From Streptomyces niger (GTDB lineage Bacteria; Actinomycetota; Actinomycetes; Streptomycetales; Streptomycetaceae), in assembly GCF_000718305.1 (NCBI RefSeq), contig NZ_JOFQ01000029.1:1-64000 (forward strand): DNA of 64,000 nucleotides, in the 5' to 3' direction. Position numbers and translations under genes: made by a program. Each line of letters starts with the position of its first letter. Position 1 is the first letter of the stretch. Below are positions 1 to 9,411 of this stretch, one piece after another. The notes under the pieces were generated by a model. That model worked only from the letters and a program-made list of their open reading frames with translations, was not told the DNA's origin and searched no databases.

Positions 1-504
1 TATCAGATCCTTGCGGTTCCGATTTTCGCCGGTGCGTTTCGGCCTTTCGGCTTCTTCGCGATTCCAACCTTACCAGATCCGCTTCGCGTTTCCGGCCCCT
101 GTTGGAGCGGGGTTGCTTTCCGGTCCGGCCCTTTCGGGCTTTCCCTTCCGGCGTTTCCGACTTTACCAGATTCTCGTCCGTACCATTTCGGTTCGGATTT
201 TGTTTCCAGCGGCCTTTGGATTGGCCTTCGTCTTTCGACTTTCCCGACTTTATCAGAAGCGTTTTCGTCGATTTGATCGACCTTGCGTTCCCGATAAGGA
301 TTCGGAAGAACTCCGTCGATGTGAATTCCGACCGGAGTGCAGTAGATGTTAACTGTCGCGGAGGAGCTTGTCCAACTCCTGGCAACCGTTTGAATCTACC
401 TCCCCCAGTCGTCCGTGTCAACGGGTTTCCTGGGGTGAACAGGAGATTAGCAGCTCAGGGCCGTCCGATGCACATCCAGTCGGCGACGGCGCTTCGAGCG
501 CAGG
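1..504. other. Non-coding T-rich region with degenerate repeats
   Basis: No convincing gene is seen here. The first 330 bases are clearly less GC-rich than the rest of the window and are rich in TTTCGG, TTTCCGG and TTCCG words on the plus strand. A short word of the form TA(T/C)CAGA recurs near 1, 71, 164 and 251, so the stretch looks like a decayed repeat with units of about 70-93 bases. Bases 368-504 lie just beyond the stop codon of the minus-strand SpoIIM gene and are ordinary in composition. Open frames through the region have unnatural Phe/Arg-rich composition and no ribosome site, so I call no gene. Confidence 0.5.
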
Positions 505-1512
505 TCAGGCGGCGGTCGGCACCGCCGCGGCGCGGTCGGAGCTGTCGATGTCGCCGGACTCCCCTGCCCGAACAGCGCGGCGACCAGGTCCGTAGACGTA
601 TGCCAGAAAGGCCAGTTCCGCCACGACACCGATGGCGATGCGCAGCCAGGTGGGCAGGCCGGACGGCGTGACGAAGCCTTCGATGGCCCCGGAGACGAGA
701 AGCACGGCGGCCAGGCCCACGGCCACGCCGAGTGCGGCGCGGCCTTCCGCTGCCAGGGCGTCCCGGCGGGTACGGGGTCCCGGGTCGACGACCGTCCAGC
801 CCAGCTTGAGGCCCACTCCTCCGGCGACGAAGACGGCCGTCAGCTCCAGGAGGCCGTGCGGCAGGATCAGCCCGAGGAACGTGTCGAGACGGCCGGCCGA
901 GCTCATCAGGCCGATACCGACGCCCACGTTGAGCATGTTCTGGAAGAGGACCCAGAGGGCCGGTACGCAGAGGAAGGCGCCGAGGACGAGGCACAGGGCG
1001 GCGGCCTGCGCGTTGTTCGTCCACACCTGGGCGGCGAAGGCCGCTGCTGGATGGCTGGAGTAGTACGTCTCGTACTGGCCGCCTGGCTTGGTCATCTCCC
1101 GTAGGGCCTCGGGGGCACCGATCGAGGACTGGACCTCGGGGTGGGCGGCTATCCACCAGCCGATGAGGGCGGCGGCCACCGTGGAGAGGACCGCGGTGGG
1201 TATCCACCAGCGGCGGAGCCGATAGAGCGCGGCGGGGAACGAAGTCGTGAAGAAGCGGGCGGCGTCCCGCCAGGATGCCTTGCGCGCTCCGGTCACGGCG
1301 CTGCGCGCACGGGCGACGAGGGAGGTCAGCCGGCCGGTCACCGTGGGATCCGGGGCGGTGGACTGGAGCAGCGAGAGGTGCGTCGTGGCGCGCTGGTACA
1401 GAGTGATCAGTTCGTCGGCCTCGGCGCCCGAGAGGCGGCGCTTCCGGCGCACGAGGGTGTCGAGGCGGTCCCACTCGGCACGGTGCGCGGTGACGAAGAC
1501 ATCGAGGTCCAT
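505..1512 (-). CDS. SpoIIM-family (stage II sporulation protein M) membrane protein
   Basis: The 335-residue protein belongs to the SpoIIM/DUF95 family of integral membrane proteins. In Bacillus, SpoIIM helps peptidoglycan hydrolysis during engulfment; the role in actinobacteria is not settled. The first 90 residues are soluble and Arg-rich. Hydrophobic helices follow at about residues 105-125, 160-190, 205-235, 255-275 and 290-310, with the family-typical NMLNVGVGIG and LPHGLLEL segments in the middle. The gene is divergent from the RDD-domain gene at 1668, and the two families are frequent neighbours in Streptomyces. The start is the ATG just after the intergenic region. Family assignment is firm; function is inferred only. 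Confidence 0.85.
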   Translation of the reverse strand: MDLDVFVTAHRAEWDRLDTLVRRKRRLSGAEADELITLYQRATTHLSLLQSTAPDPTVTGRLTSLVARARSAVTGARKASWRDAARFFTTSFPAALYRLRRWWIPTAVLSTVAAALIGWWIAAHPEVQSSIGAPEALREMTKPGGQYETYYSSHPAAAFAAQVWTNNAQAAALCLVLGAFLCVPALWVLFQNMLNVGVGIGLMSSAGRLDTFLGLILPHGLLELTAVFVAGGVGLKLGWTVVDPGPRTRRDALAAEGRAALGVAVGLAAVLLVSGAIEGFVTPSGLPTWLRIAIGVVAELAFLAYVYGPGRRAVRAGESGDIDSSDRAAAVPTAA

Positions 1513-1560
1513 TCAGTAGCGCTCCTCGCCCCACGGTGACGGTCTTGATGCTCATGATGA

Positions 1561-1593
1561 ACGTACCGGGCCCATTAACGTACTGGGCCCATT
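1561..1593. promoter_or_regulatory. Direct repeats in divergent SpoIIM/RDD promoter region
   Basis: A 16-base unit ACGTAC(C/T)GGGCCCATT occurs twice, at 1561-1576 and 1578-1593, with a 17-base period and one mismatch. Each unit carries a GGGCCC palindrome. A third, weaker copy may follow. The pair sits between two divergently transcribed membrane-protein genes and is a plausible operator for a regulator that binds in tandem. No known consensus is recognised. Confidence 0.4.
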
Positions 1594-1667
1594 GTCGTAT
1601 CGGCTTGGCAGACTGGCGGGTGCCGGCGGCGGGGCGGGTGGATCGCAGGCGAGGGAGGACGGCGGGG

Positions 1668-2705
1668 ATGGCGGGAATGAACGAGCTGGTGACCGGCGAG
1701 GCGGTCGTACTCGGGCTACGGCCGGCGAGGCTGCCGAGCCGGGCGCTGGCGGTCCTCCTGGACCTCGTCGTGACCTGGACCGCCTACATCGCCGTCTCCA
1801 TCGCGCTGGCCGCCGCCACGGCCTCGCTGGACCCGGCCGCGGTGGCGGCGATATCGGTGGCGGCCTTCGTGCTCGTACTGATCGGGGCGCCGATCGCCGT
1901 CGAGACGCTGAGCCACGGCCGCTCGCTGGGGAAGCTCGCGTGCGGGCTGCGGGTGGTGCGGGAGGACGGTGGGCCGATCCGCTTCCGGCACGCGTTGGTG
2001 CGCGGGGCGATGGGGGCCATCGAGATCGTGCTGACCATGGGGGTGGTGGCGTGCATCGCCTCGTTGGTGTCGGCACGCGGGCGGCGGCTCGGGGACGTGT
2101 TCGCCGGCACGGTCGTCGTGCGGGAGCGCATACCGGTCCAGCAGGGCGGGCCCTTGCTGCCGCCTCCGCCGCCGTGGCTTCTGGGGCAGCTCGGTGCGCT
2201 GGATCTGTCGCGGGTGCCGGACAGCTGGTGGCTGACCGTACGGCAGTTCCTGGCCCGCGGTGGTCAGCTGGATCCGCAGGTCGGGTGGCGGATGGCCGGA
2301 CAGTTGGCCGACGACTTCGTGGGGTGGACCGGGGCGGCGGTGCCGCAGGGTGTCCATCCGGCCGTGTATCTCTCGGCGGTGATGTTCGAGCGGCAGGGGC
2401 GGGAAGCGCGGCGCGCCTTCGGCGCGGCAGCGGGGACACCCTCGGGGACCACTGCGGCCACCTCGGCGGCGTCGGGCACCACTGCGGCTACGGCGGCTGG
2501 GGCGCCGGTGGACTGGTCGGCAGGGGCGGAGGTCAAGACCGCCGCGCCGTCGGCTCAGACGCCGGCTGAAACGTCGGCTGCGGCCTCGGCTGAGACGTCG
2601 GCTGGGCCGGTGGTGGCGCCCGCCGCGAGGGGCGTCGAGGCGTCCGGCGGTGCGGCGAGTGAGGTCGGTGCGAGGCCTACGACCGGGTTCGCGCCACCCG
2701 CCTGA
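1668..2705 (+). CDS. RDD-family membrane protein
   Basis: The 345-residue product has an RDD domain at about residues 15-160 with at least three hydrophobic helices, starting from a SRALAVLLDLVV segment. RDD proteins are small multipass membrane proteins, often transporter-like, of unknown substrate. Residues about 165-250 look soluble, and the last 90 are an Ala/Thr/Ser-rich disordered tail. I chose ATG 1668 because GGAGG at 1654-1658 is correctly spaced; ATG 1677 is possible but worse placed. The gene diverges from the SpoIIM gene, which suggests shared control. Family is certain, function unknown. Confidence 0.8.
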   Translation: MAGMNELVTGEAVVLGLRPARLPSRALAVLLDLVVTWTAYIAVSIALAAATASLDPAAVAAISVAAFVLVLIGAPIAVETLSHGRSLGKLACGLRVVREDGGPIRFRHALVRGAMGAIEIVLTMGVVACIASLVSARGRRLGDVFAGTVVVRERIPVQQGGPLLPPPPPWLLGQLGALDLSRVPDSWWLTVRQFLARGGQLDPQVGWRMAGQLADDFVGWTGAAVPQGVHPAVYLSAVMFERQGREARRAFGAAAGTPSGTTAATSAASGTTAATAAGAPVDWSAGAEVKTAAPSAQTPAETSAAASAETSAGPVVAPAARGVEASGGAASEVGARPTTGFAPPA

Positions 2706-2711
2706 GCGGCA

Positions 2712-2788
2712 TGCGCCGCCTGACCCGCCTGACCTGTCTGAACCGCCTGACCCGCCTGTCCCGCCTGTCCCGCCTGTCCCGCCTGTGC
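2712..2788 (+). repeat. 10-bp tandem repeat downstream of RDD gene
   Basis: About seven tandem copies of a 10-base unit CCGCCTG(A/T)CC follow the stop codon of the RDD gene. The first copies carry CCTGACC, the later ones CCTGTCC. The array lies between convergent genes and does not form an obvious hairpin. It looks like a slippage-generated minisatellite. Confidence 0.6.
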
Positions 2789-2858
2789 GGGATACGAGGA
2801 ACGGCGGGGGGCGGCAGAACGGTGGTGTGCGGGAGGACGGCGAAGTGCGGGCCGGCAG

Positions 2859-3479
2859 TTACTCCTCGGTGAACGTCGACGGTGGCGTTTCGAGGTCTTC
2901 GAGTTCGATGCCGGGGGCGGCGAGGACGACGTCGCCGGCGAGGTGGACGGCGTGCTGTTCGCCGGTCTCCAGGTCGTTGACCTGGTACTCGTCCACCGTC
3001 AGCGGTCCGTTGTCAGTGTTGTGTGCTGTCCTGTTCACCAGGGCCCAGGACTGGTCGAGGGTGCGGGGTGCGAGGACGGGGGGTGCGAAGGTCACCAGGC
3101 GGGTGCGGACGGCTCCGGAGCCGAGGGCGGGGCGCAGCAGCCGGGCGGTGGCGACGAGGAAAGCGGGGGACGCGCCGGTGAAGGCGTGGGCGCGGACGTT
3201 GCCTTCGGTGGCCTGCGTGCCGGTGGGGTCGGTACGGACCCAGGTGACGCCGTCGAGTGCGGCGCCGCGTACCTGCCACGAGGCGGCATTGAGTTCGAGC
3301 CTGATGGGGCGGCCGAGGTCGTCGAGGGTGAGGTCGACGGAGCCGGCGTGGTCGCCGGAGGGGGTGGTGATCTGCGAGACGTAACGCCAGCCGGAGGGGC
3401 CGGTGGCGCAGTGGAAGTGCTCTTCACCGAGGGGGGTGTGATCGTGCGGATCGTGCAGCGAATAGCGGCCGCGGGGCAT
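2859..3479 (-). CDS. Uncharacterised protein
   Basis: I do not recognise a named family with certainty. The 206-residue product has no signal peptide or membrane segment. It begins MPRGRYSLHD and is rich in beta-type segments, with regularly spaced Trp and Gly and a conserved-looking WRYVSQI region near residue 30. It ends in an acidic tail. Codon use is normal for the genome and the frame is clean, so it is a real gene. It lies downstream of ahcY on the same strand, but a strong terminator (3556-3586) separates them. It may be a lipid- or sugar-binding beta-barrel, but that is only a guess from composition. Confidence 0.6.
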   Translation of the reverse strand: MPRGRYSLHDPHDHTPLGEEHFHCATGPSGWRYVSQITTPSGDHAGSVDLTLDDLGRPIRLELNAASWQVRGAALDGVTWVRTDPTGTQATEGNVRAHAFTGASPAFLVATARLLRPALGSGAVRTRLVTFAPPVLAPRTLDQSWALVNRTAHNTDNGPLTVDEYQVNDLETGEQHAVHLAGDVVLAAPGIELEDLETPPSTFTEE

Positions 3480-3555
3480 GGGGGTCCTTCGATGGTTCCG
3501 TCAGTCGTTCCCGCGCAGGGGCTGCCGTCGAGAGTACGCAAGGCCCGGTACGGGC

Positions 3556-3586
3556 CAGGCCCCCGCCCGGGGTGGGCGGGGGCCTG
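3556..3586 (-). terminator. Terminator downstream of ahcY
   Basis: A perfect 13-bp stem (3556-3568 with 3574-3586) encloses a 5-base loop. It lies about 180 bases past the ahcY stop codon and upstream of the uncharacterised gene, so it likely ends ahcY transcription. Confidence 0.7.
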
Positions 3587-3641
3587 GTTCACCGGCTGAC
3601 TGCGTGGCGCGTCCGGTGCCGGCACGGGACGCGCCACGGGG

Positions 3642-3745
3642 TGCCGCGAGGTACCGGGAAGGGCTGACGCCTGGCGGTACCGGGGAGCGCTGACGCTCCG
3701 CGGTACCGGGTAGCGCTGCTGTCCGGCGGTACCGGGGCGGCGCCT
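3642..3745. repeat. 26-bp tandem repeat, four units, 3' of ahcY
   Basis: GGTACC occurs at 3650, 3676, 3702 and 3728, exactly 26 bases apart, within imperfect units of the form GCGGTACCGGGNAGCGCTGACG. The array lies between the ahcY stop codon and its terminator, so it would be in the 3' untranslated RNA. Each unit has dyad character (GGTACC, AGCGCT), so the transcript could form a series of small hairpins. Confidence 0.7.
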
Positions 3746-3767
3746 CGGCTCAGTACTGGTAGTCGGC

Positions 3768-5225
<1,458 letters not shown>

Positions 5226-5852
5226 GTCGGGCTGCTCCCCGGTGGTCGGAGGGTGGGTTGCGGTCGGCAGTCTGCGGCGCGGGCAGGCGGGTGCGGTGAG
5301 CGGGTGGTCGTCCACGCGTGTCGCACGTGGATCCGTACGCGTACCTCGGACGCGTACGAAGCACCCTCGGGCCGGACATGGCGGGTCCGGCCGGAATCAC
5401 CTGGACGCGGTCGTCGCCCCGGGCGCGTTCCCTCACCGGGACCTGTACGAACCCGGAGGTACTCGCCCTGGGCACACCTGTCCCCTGGCCGCAGCACGCA
5501 GTCCGTCGGAGGCCCTCTCTCCCTCGGCCGGTCCGCGGTGCGGGCCGACCGACCGCCATCAGCAGCGACGTCTGGCACTGGGCACGAATCTACACCGATC
5601 GGCCCAGTGAACCCCAGCCCTTCAGGGAGGGTGCGGCGCGTCACACACGTGCGGAAGGCGCCGCGGGCGCCGTGTGCCGCGGGGCTTCGGGGCATCGGGA
5701 CATCGGGAAGGGACAGGACGGGGCGGAGTGCGGGTGGCCGTTACGGGTGGGGTGTGTGGTGGTGGGTTGGAGGGGTGGGGTTCGTGATGCAGGATGCGAA
5801 GTGCGCGGGAACACTTGCACGATCTTGCGCGGGAACTTGTGAGGAGACTGAC
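5226..5852. promoter_or_regulatory. Divergent ahcY / PTS intergenic region with leader dyads
   Basis: No gene is seen in these 627 bases. On the ahcY side are two dyads: a perfect 8-bp inverted repeat GTACGCGT (5335-5342) / ACGCGTAC (5350-5357) with a 7-base spacer, and TCCACG (5311-5316) / CGTGGA (5326-5331). Both would be in the ahcY leader RNA or its promoter. On the PTS side an 11-base direct repeat TGCGCGGGAAC occurs at 5802-5812 and 5826-5836, just before the ribosome site GAGGAG (5841-5846). These are candidate operator or RNA-structure elements; no known riboswitch consensus was recognised. Confidence 0.45.
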
Positions 5853-8282
5853 GTGACCAGCAGTTCAGCGGAGCCCCCGGAGGACGCGGGGGCCGCCGGG
5901 CAGGGCGGGCGAGGGCTGCGGCTGCTCGCGGTGACCGCCTGTCCGACGGGCATCGCCCACACGTACATGGCCGCCGAGAAGCTGGCGCAGGCCGCCGAGG
6001 CGCTCGGCCACGAGATGAAGGTGGAGACGCAGGGCTCGATCGGGGCCGAGAACGTACTGTCTGACAACGATGTCAGAGACGCCGACGGCATCATCATCGC
6101 GGCGGACAAGGACGTCGACCGGAGCAGGTTCGCCGGCAAGCGGCTGGTCGTGGTCGGGGTGGCCGAGGGCATCCACCACCCCGAGGAGCTGATCGAGCGG
6201 GTGCGGACGGCGCCGGTGCACGGCGGGGAGGGCGCCGCGGCGGCCGGTGGCGGCGGGGCCGGTACGGGTTCCGCGGGCGCGGCCGGCCGCGGCGGCCGCG
6301 GTGGCGGCGGCAAGGAGCGCAGCGTCGCGTACAAGGCGCTGATGAACGGCGTCAGTTACATGATCCCGTTCGTGGTGGTGGGCGGTCTGCTCATCGCCGT
6401 CTCGCTGGCGCTGGGCGGCCATCCGCAGGCCGACGGCGGGCTCGTCATCCCCGACGGCTCGTTCTGGAAGCACGTCAACGACATCGGGACGATCGGCTTC
6501 ACGCTGATGGTGCCGATCCTGTCCGGGTACATCGCGTACGCGATCGGGGACCGGCCCGCGCTGGTACCGGGCATGATCGGCGGGTGGATCGCCAATACGG
6601 GCGCGCTGTACGACTCCAAGTCGGGTGCGGGCTTCATCGGGGCGATCGTCACCGGCTTCCTGGCCGGGTATCTGGTCCTGTGGATCAAGAAGGTCCGGGT
6701 ACCGAAGTTCGTCCAGCCGATCATGCCGATCATCGTGATCCCGATCGTGGCGACGACGGCGCTGGGGCTCTTCTTCATCTACGTCATCGGACAGCCGATC
6801 TCCTGGGTGTTCGAGCATCTGACGAGCTGGCTGGGCGGCCTTACGGGGTCCAGCGCGGCGCTGCTCGGCATCATCCTCGGGCTGATGATCGCCTTCGACA
6901 TGGGCGGGCCGGTCAACAAGACGGCGTTCCTCTTCGGCGCGGGCCTGGTGTCCAAGAACCCCGAGATCATGGGCATGTGCGCGGCCGCGATCCCGGTGCC
7001 GCCGCTCGGGCAGGGCCTGGCGACGCTGATCCGCCGCCGGCTCTACGACGACCAGGAGCGGGAGACGGGACTCGCGGCGCTGTTCATGGGGTGCTTCGGC
7101 ATCACGGAGGGCGCGATCCCGTTCGCGGCGGGGCGGCCGGCGCGGGTCATCCCGTCCAACATGCTCGGCGGTGCGGTGGCCGGCGCGCTGGCGGGCCTGG
7201 CCGGCGTCACAGACAACGTGCCGCACGGCGGGCCGATCGTGGCCGTGCTGGGCGCGGTGGGCGGCGTCGCGATGTTCTTCGTGGCGGTCGCGGCCGGCAC
7301 GGTCGTCACCGCGCTGAGCACGGTGACGCTGCTGTCGATGGCGGAGCGCAAGGGCGCCGGTGTCGTCGGTGGCGTCGGTAATGCCGATGGCGTCGGTGGC
7401 ATCGGTGGCGCCGGGGAGGCGGGTGCGCCCGGTCCCGCCGCCGCTGCGGAGCCGGCCCTCGCGGGTGCGTCCGCGGCGGGCACGGCAGCCGCCGGCGCGC
7501 GGGGGGCGAGCGTCGCGGCGCCGGCCACCGGTACGGGTACGGGTACGGGTACGGCAGCAGGCACCGGCACGGGTACGGCAGCAGGCGCCGGTACGGGTAC
7601 GGCAGCAGGCGCCGGTACGGAGGCCGAAACGGTCGGCCGTACGGACGCGGCGGCGCGTACCGACGCGGACGCCGCAGCCCGTACGAACACCACTGCCCGT
7701 ACCGACGCCGACGCCGCAGCCCGTACGGACACGGCTGCGGATGCGGAGGTGGAAGCCGGCGCACGGGCCGGCACCAAGGCCGACCCCGGGCCGGAGGCTC
7801 CCGCCGACGCCGACGCGACCGGCGCCGCCGTCCTTTCCGGCTATCTCACCCCCGCCACCGTCAAGACGCGCCTCGACGCCACCGAGAAGGAGGCGGCGAT
7901 CCGGGAGATGGCGGAGTTGGCGGCCGGGGCCGGGAAGGTCGCGGACGTGGCCGAGCTGGTGCGGGTGGCGCTCGCGCGGGAGGCGCAGGGCACCACCGGG
8001 CTGGGTGAGGAGATCGCGATCCCGCATGCCAAGACGGACGCGGTGACGGCGCCGGTCGTCGGGTTCGCGCGGTCTCCCGAAGGCATCGACTGGGGGTCGC
8101 TGGACGGCACGCTCGCGAAGCTGGTCTTCATGATCTCCGTACCGGAGGCGGCGGCGGGCGACGAGCATCTGCGGATCCTCGCGCTGCTGTCGCGGAAGCT
8201 GATGGACACGGACTTCCGGGCGCGGCTGCAGGCGGCACCGGACAACGACGCGATCATGGCCGTACTCGCCGAGATCCAGTAA
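5853..8282 (+). CDS. Fructose-type PTS permease, EIIB-EIIC-EIIA order
   Basis: This is a phosphoenolpyruvate-dependent sugar permease of the fructose family, 809 residues long. EIIB is N-terminal (residues 20-115) with the phosphorylated Cys30 in TACPTGIAHTYMA. EIIC (about 155-500) is a multipass domain opening at YKALMNGVSYMIPF. EIIA (about 660-809) has its active histidine near residue 725 in EEIAIPHAKT. Between EIIC and EIIA lies a roughly 155-residue linker of Gly/Thr/Ala and Arg-Thr-Asp-Ala repeats, encoded by a tandem DNA repeat. The start is GTG 5853 after GAGGAG. No 1-phosphofructokinase or regulator gene sits beside it. The sugar is probably fructose or a relative, by family. Confidence 0.9.
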   Translation: MTSSSAEPPEDAGAAGQGGRGLRLLAVTACPTGIAHTYMAAEKLAQAAEALGHEMKVETQGSIGAENVLSDNDVRDADGIIIAADKDVDRSRFAGKRLVVVGVAEGIHHPEELIERVRTAPVHGGEGAAAAGGGGAGTGSAGAAGRGGRGGGGKERSVAYKALMNGVSYMIPFVVVGGLLIAVSLALGGHPQADGGLVIPDGSFWKHVNDIGTIGFTLMVPILSGYIAYAIGDRPALVPGMIGGWIANTGALYDSKSGAGFIGAIVTGFLAGYLVLWIKKVRVPKFVQPIMPIIVIPIVATTALGLFFIYVIGQPISWVFEHLTSWLGGLTGSSAALLGIILGLMIAFDMGGPVNKTAFLFGAGLVSKNPEIMGMCAAAIPVPPLGQGLATLIRRRLYDDQERETGLAALFMGCFGITEGAIPFAAGRPARVIPSNMLGGAVAGALAGLAGVTDNVPHGGPIVAVLGAVGGVAMFFVAVAAGTVVTALSTVTLLSMAERKGAGVVGGVGNADGVGGIGGAGEAGAPGPAAAAEPALAGASAAGTAAAGARGASVAAPATGTGTGTGTAAGTGTGTAAGAGTGTAAGAGTEAETVGRTDAAARTDADAAARTNTTARTDADAAARTDTAADAEVEAGARAGTKADPGPEAPADADATGAAVLSGYLTPATVKTRLDATEKEAAIREMAELAAGAGKVADVAELVRVALAREAQGTTGLGEEIAIPHAKTDAVTAPVVGFARSPEGIDWGSLDGTLAKLVFMISVPEAAAGDEHLRILALLSRKLMDTDFRARLQAAPDNDAIMAVLAEIQ
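7535..7780 (+). repeat. Coding tandem repeat in PTS linker
   Basis: Within the PTS gene, units such as GGTACGGGTACGGCAGCAGG recur with a roughly 24-base period around 7540-7620. They are followed by repeats encoding Arg-Thr-Asp-Ala-Asp-Ala-Ala-Ala. The repeat preserves the frame and expands a flexible linker between the EIIC and EIIA domains. Confidence 0.7.
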
Positions 8283-8319
8283 CCGGACACCGGTGGCCGT
8301 ACCGGCCACCCGTACGACG

Positions 8320-8361
8320 AAGGGCCCCGCACTCACCGGAGGAGGTGAGTGCGGGGCCCTT
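8320..8361. terminator. Bidirectional terminator, PTS / cation efflux
   Basis: A perfect 18-bp stem (8320-8337 with 8344-8361) has a 6-base loop, GGAGGA. It lies between convergent genes, with A's on one side and T's on the other, so it can serve both. Confidence 0.9.
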
Positions 8362-8373
8362 GCGCGTGACGGG

Positions 8374-9321
8374 TCAGGCGCCCGGCACCGACGTGCCCGA
8401 GGCCGCGGCCTCCGCGCTGTAGATGTCCGGCTCCAGGTAGATGACGCGGGCGATCGGTACGGCGGCGCGGATGCGGTCCTCCGCCGCGTTGATCGCGTCG
8501 GCGACCTCCGTGGCCGTGTCGTCGTGCTGAACCGCGATCTTCGCGGCGACCAGCAGCTCCTCGGGACCGAGGTGGAGGGTGCGCATGTGGATGACGCGGG
8601 TGACGGTGTCGCCGTCGACGATGGCCGCGCGGATCTTGGCGACCTGGTCGGCGCCCGCCGCCTCGCCCAGCAGCAGCGACTTGGTCTCGGCCGCCAGGAC
8701 CAGGGCGATCAGTACGAGCAGCACGCCGATGCACATGGTGCCGATGCCGTCCCAGACGCCCTCACCGGTGATGAGGGTGAGGCAGACGCCGAGCAGCGCG
8801 AGGACCAGGCCGACGAGCGCGCCGAAGTCCTCCAGGAGGACGACCGGCAGCTCGGGGGCCTTGGCGCGGCGGACGAACTGGGCCCAGGACTGCTGGCCGC
8901 GCAGGGAGTTCGACTCCTTGATGGCCGTGGTGAAGGAGAAGCCCTCGGCGACGATCGCGAAGACCAGGACGCCCACCGGCCAGTACCAGTGCTCCAGCTC
9001 GTGCGGGTGCTGGATCTTCTCCCAGCCTTCGTACAGCGCGAAGACGCCGCCGATCGTGAAGAGCACGATGGAGACGAGGAAGCCGTAGATGTAGCGCTCG
9101 CGGCCGTAACCGAAGGGATGCTCCTCGGTGGCGGCGCGCTTGGCCTTCTTGCCGCCCAGCAGCAGCAGGCCCTGGTTGCCGGAGTCGGCGATGGAGTGCA
9201 CGCCCTCGGCGAGCATGGAGGACGAACCGCTGAAGGCGAACGCCACGAACTTCGCTACCGCGATGGCCAGATTGGCGCCCAGCGCCGCGACGATGGCCTT
9301 GGTGCCGCCTGATGCACTCAT
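8374..9321 (-). CDS. Cation diffusion facilitator family transporter
   Basis: The 315-residue product is a CDF-type efflux protein that likely exports Zn, Co, Fe or similar divalent cations in exchange for protons. Transmembrane helices start at about residues 10, 35, 75, 110, 160 and 190. The family metal site appears as LAEGVHSIADSGNQ in helix 2, and a second acidic motif LLEDFGAL is in helix 5. The HPFGYGRERY loop between helices 2 and 3 is typical, as is the soluble C-terminal domain from residue 220. The start codon lies within a 14-base perfect palindrome. It is the last gene on the manA-containing strand but has its own 90-base upstream gap. The metal is not determinable from sequence. 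Confidence 0.9.
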   Translation of the reverse strand: MSASGGTKAIVAALGANLAIAVAKFVAFAFSGSSSMLAEGVHSIADSGNQGLLLLGGKKAKRAATEEHPFGYGRERYIYGFLVSIVLFTIGGVFALYEGWEKIQHPHELEHWYWPVGVLVFAIVAEGFSFTTAIKESNSLRGQQSWAQFVRRAKAPELPVVLLEDFGALVGLVLALLGVCLTLITGEGVWDGIGTMCIGVLLVLIALVLAAETKSLLLGEAAGADQVAKIRAAIVDGDTVTRVIHMRTLHLGPEELLVAAKIAVQHDDTATEVADAINAAEDRIRAAVPIARVIYLEPDIYSAEAAASGTSVPGA

Positions 9322-9327
9322 GAGTGC
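9314..9327. promoter_or_regulatory. 14-bp palindrome over the efflux gene start codon
   Basis: GCACTCATGAGTGC is a perfect palindrome containing the ATG of the cation efflux gene. A second palindrome, CCCCATGGGG, lies at 9369-9378. Either could be an operator for a metal-responsive repressor, or the first could fold the start region of the mRNA. Chance occurrence is possible. Confidence 0.3.
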
Positions 9328-9411
9328 CGCATGTCCCTTCCGTCGACCGGGCTTTACCGCCCCTTTAACCCCATGGGGAGGTCATTCTCGCACCCGTAAC
9401 AGTGGCCTGCA

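Noticed and set aside
5226..5360. S-adenosylhomocysteine riboswitch upstream of ahcY
   Set aside because: I looked for the conserved core and closing pairing of the known class and could not find them; only generic dyads are present.
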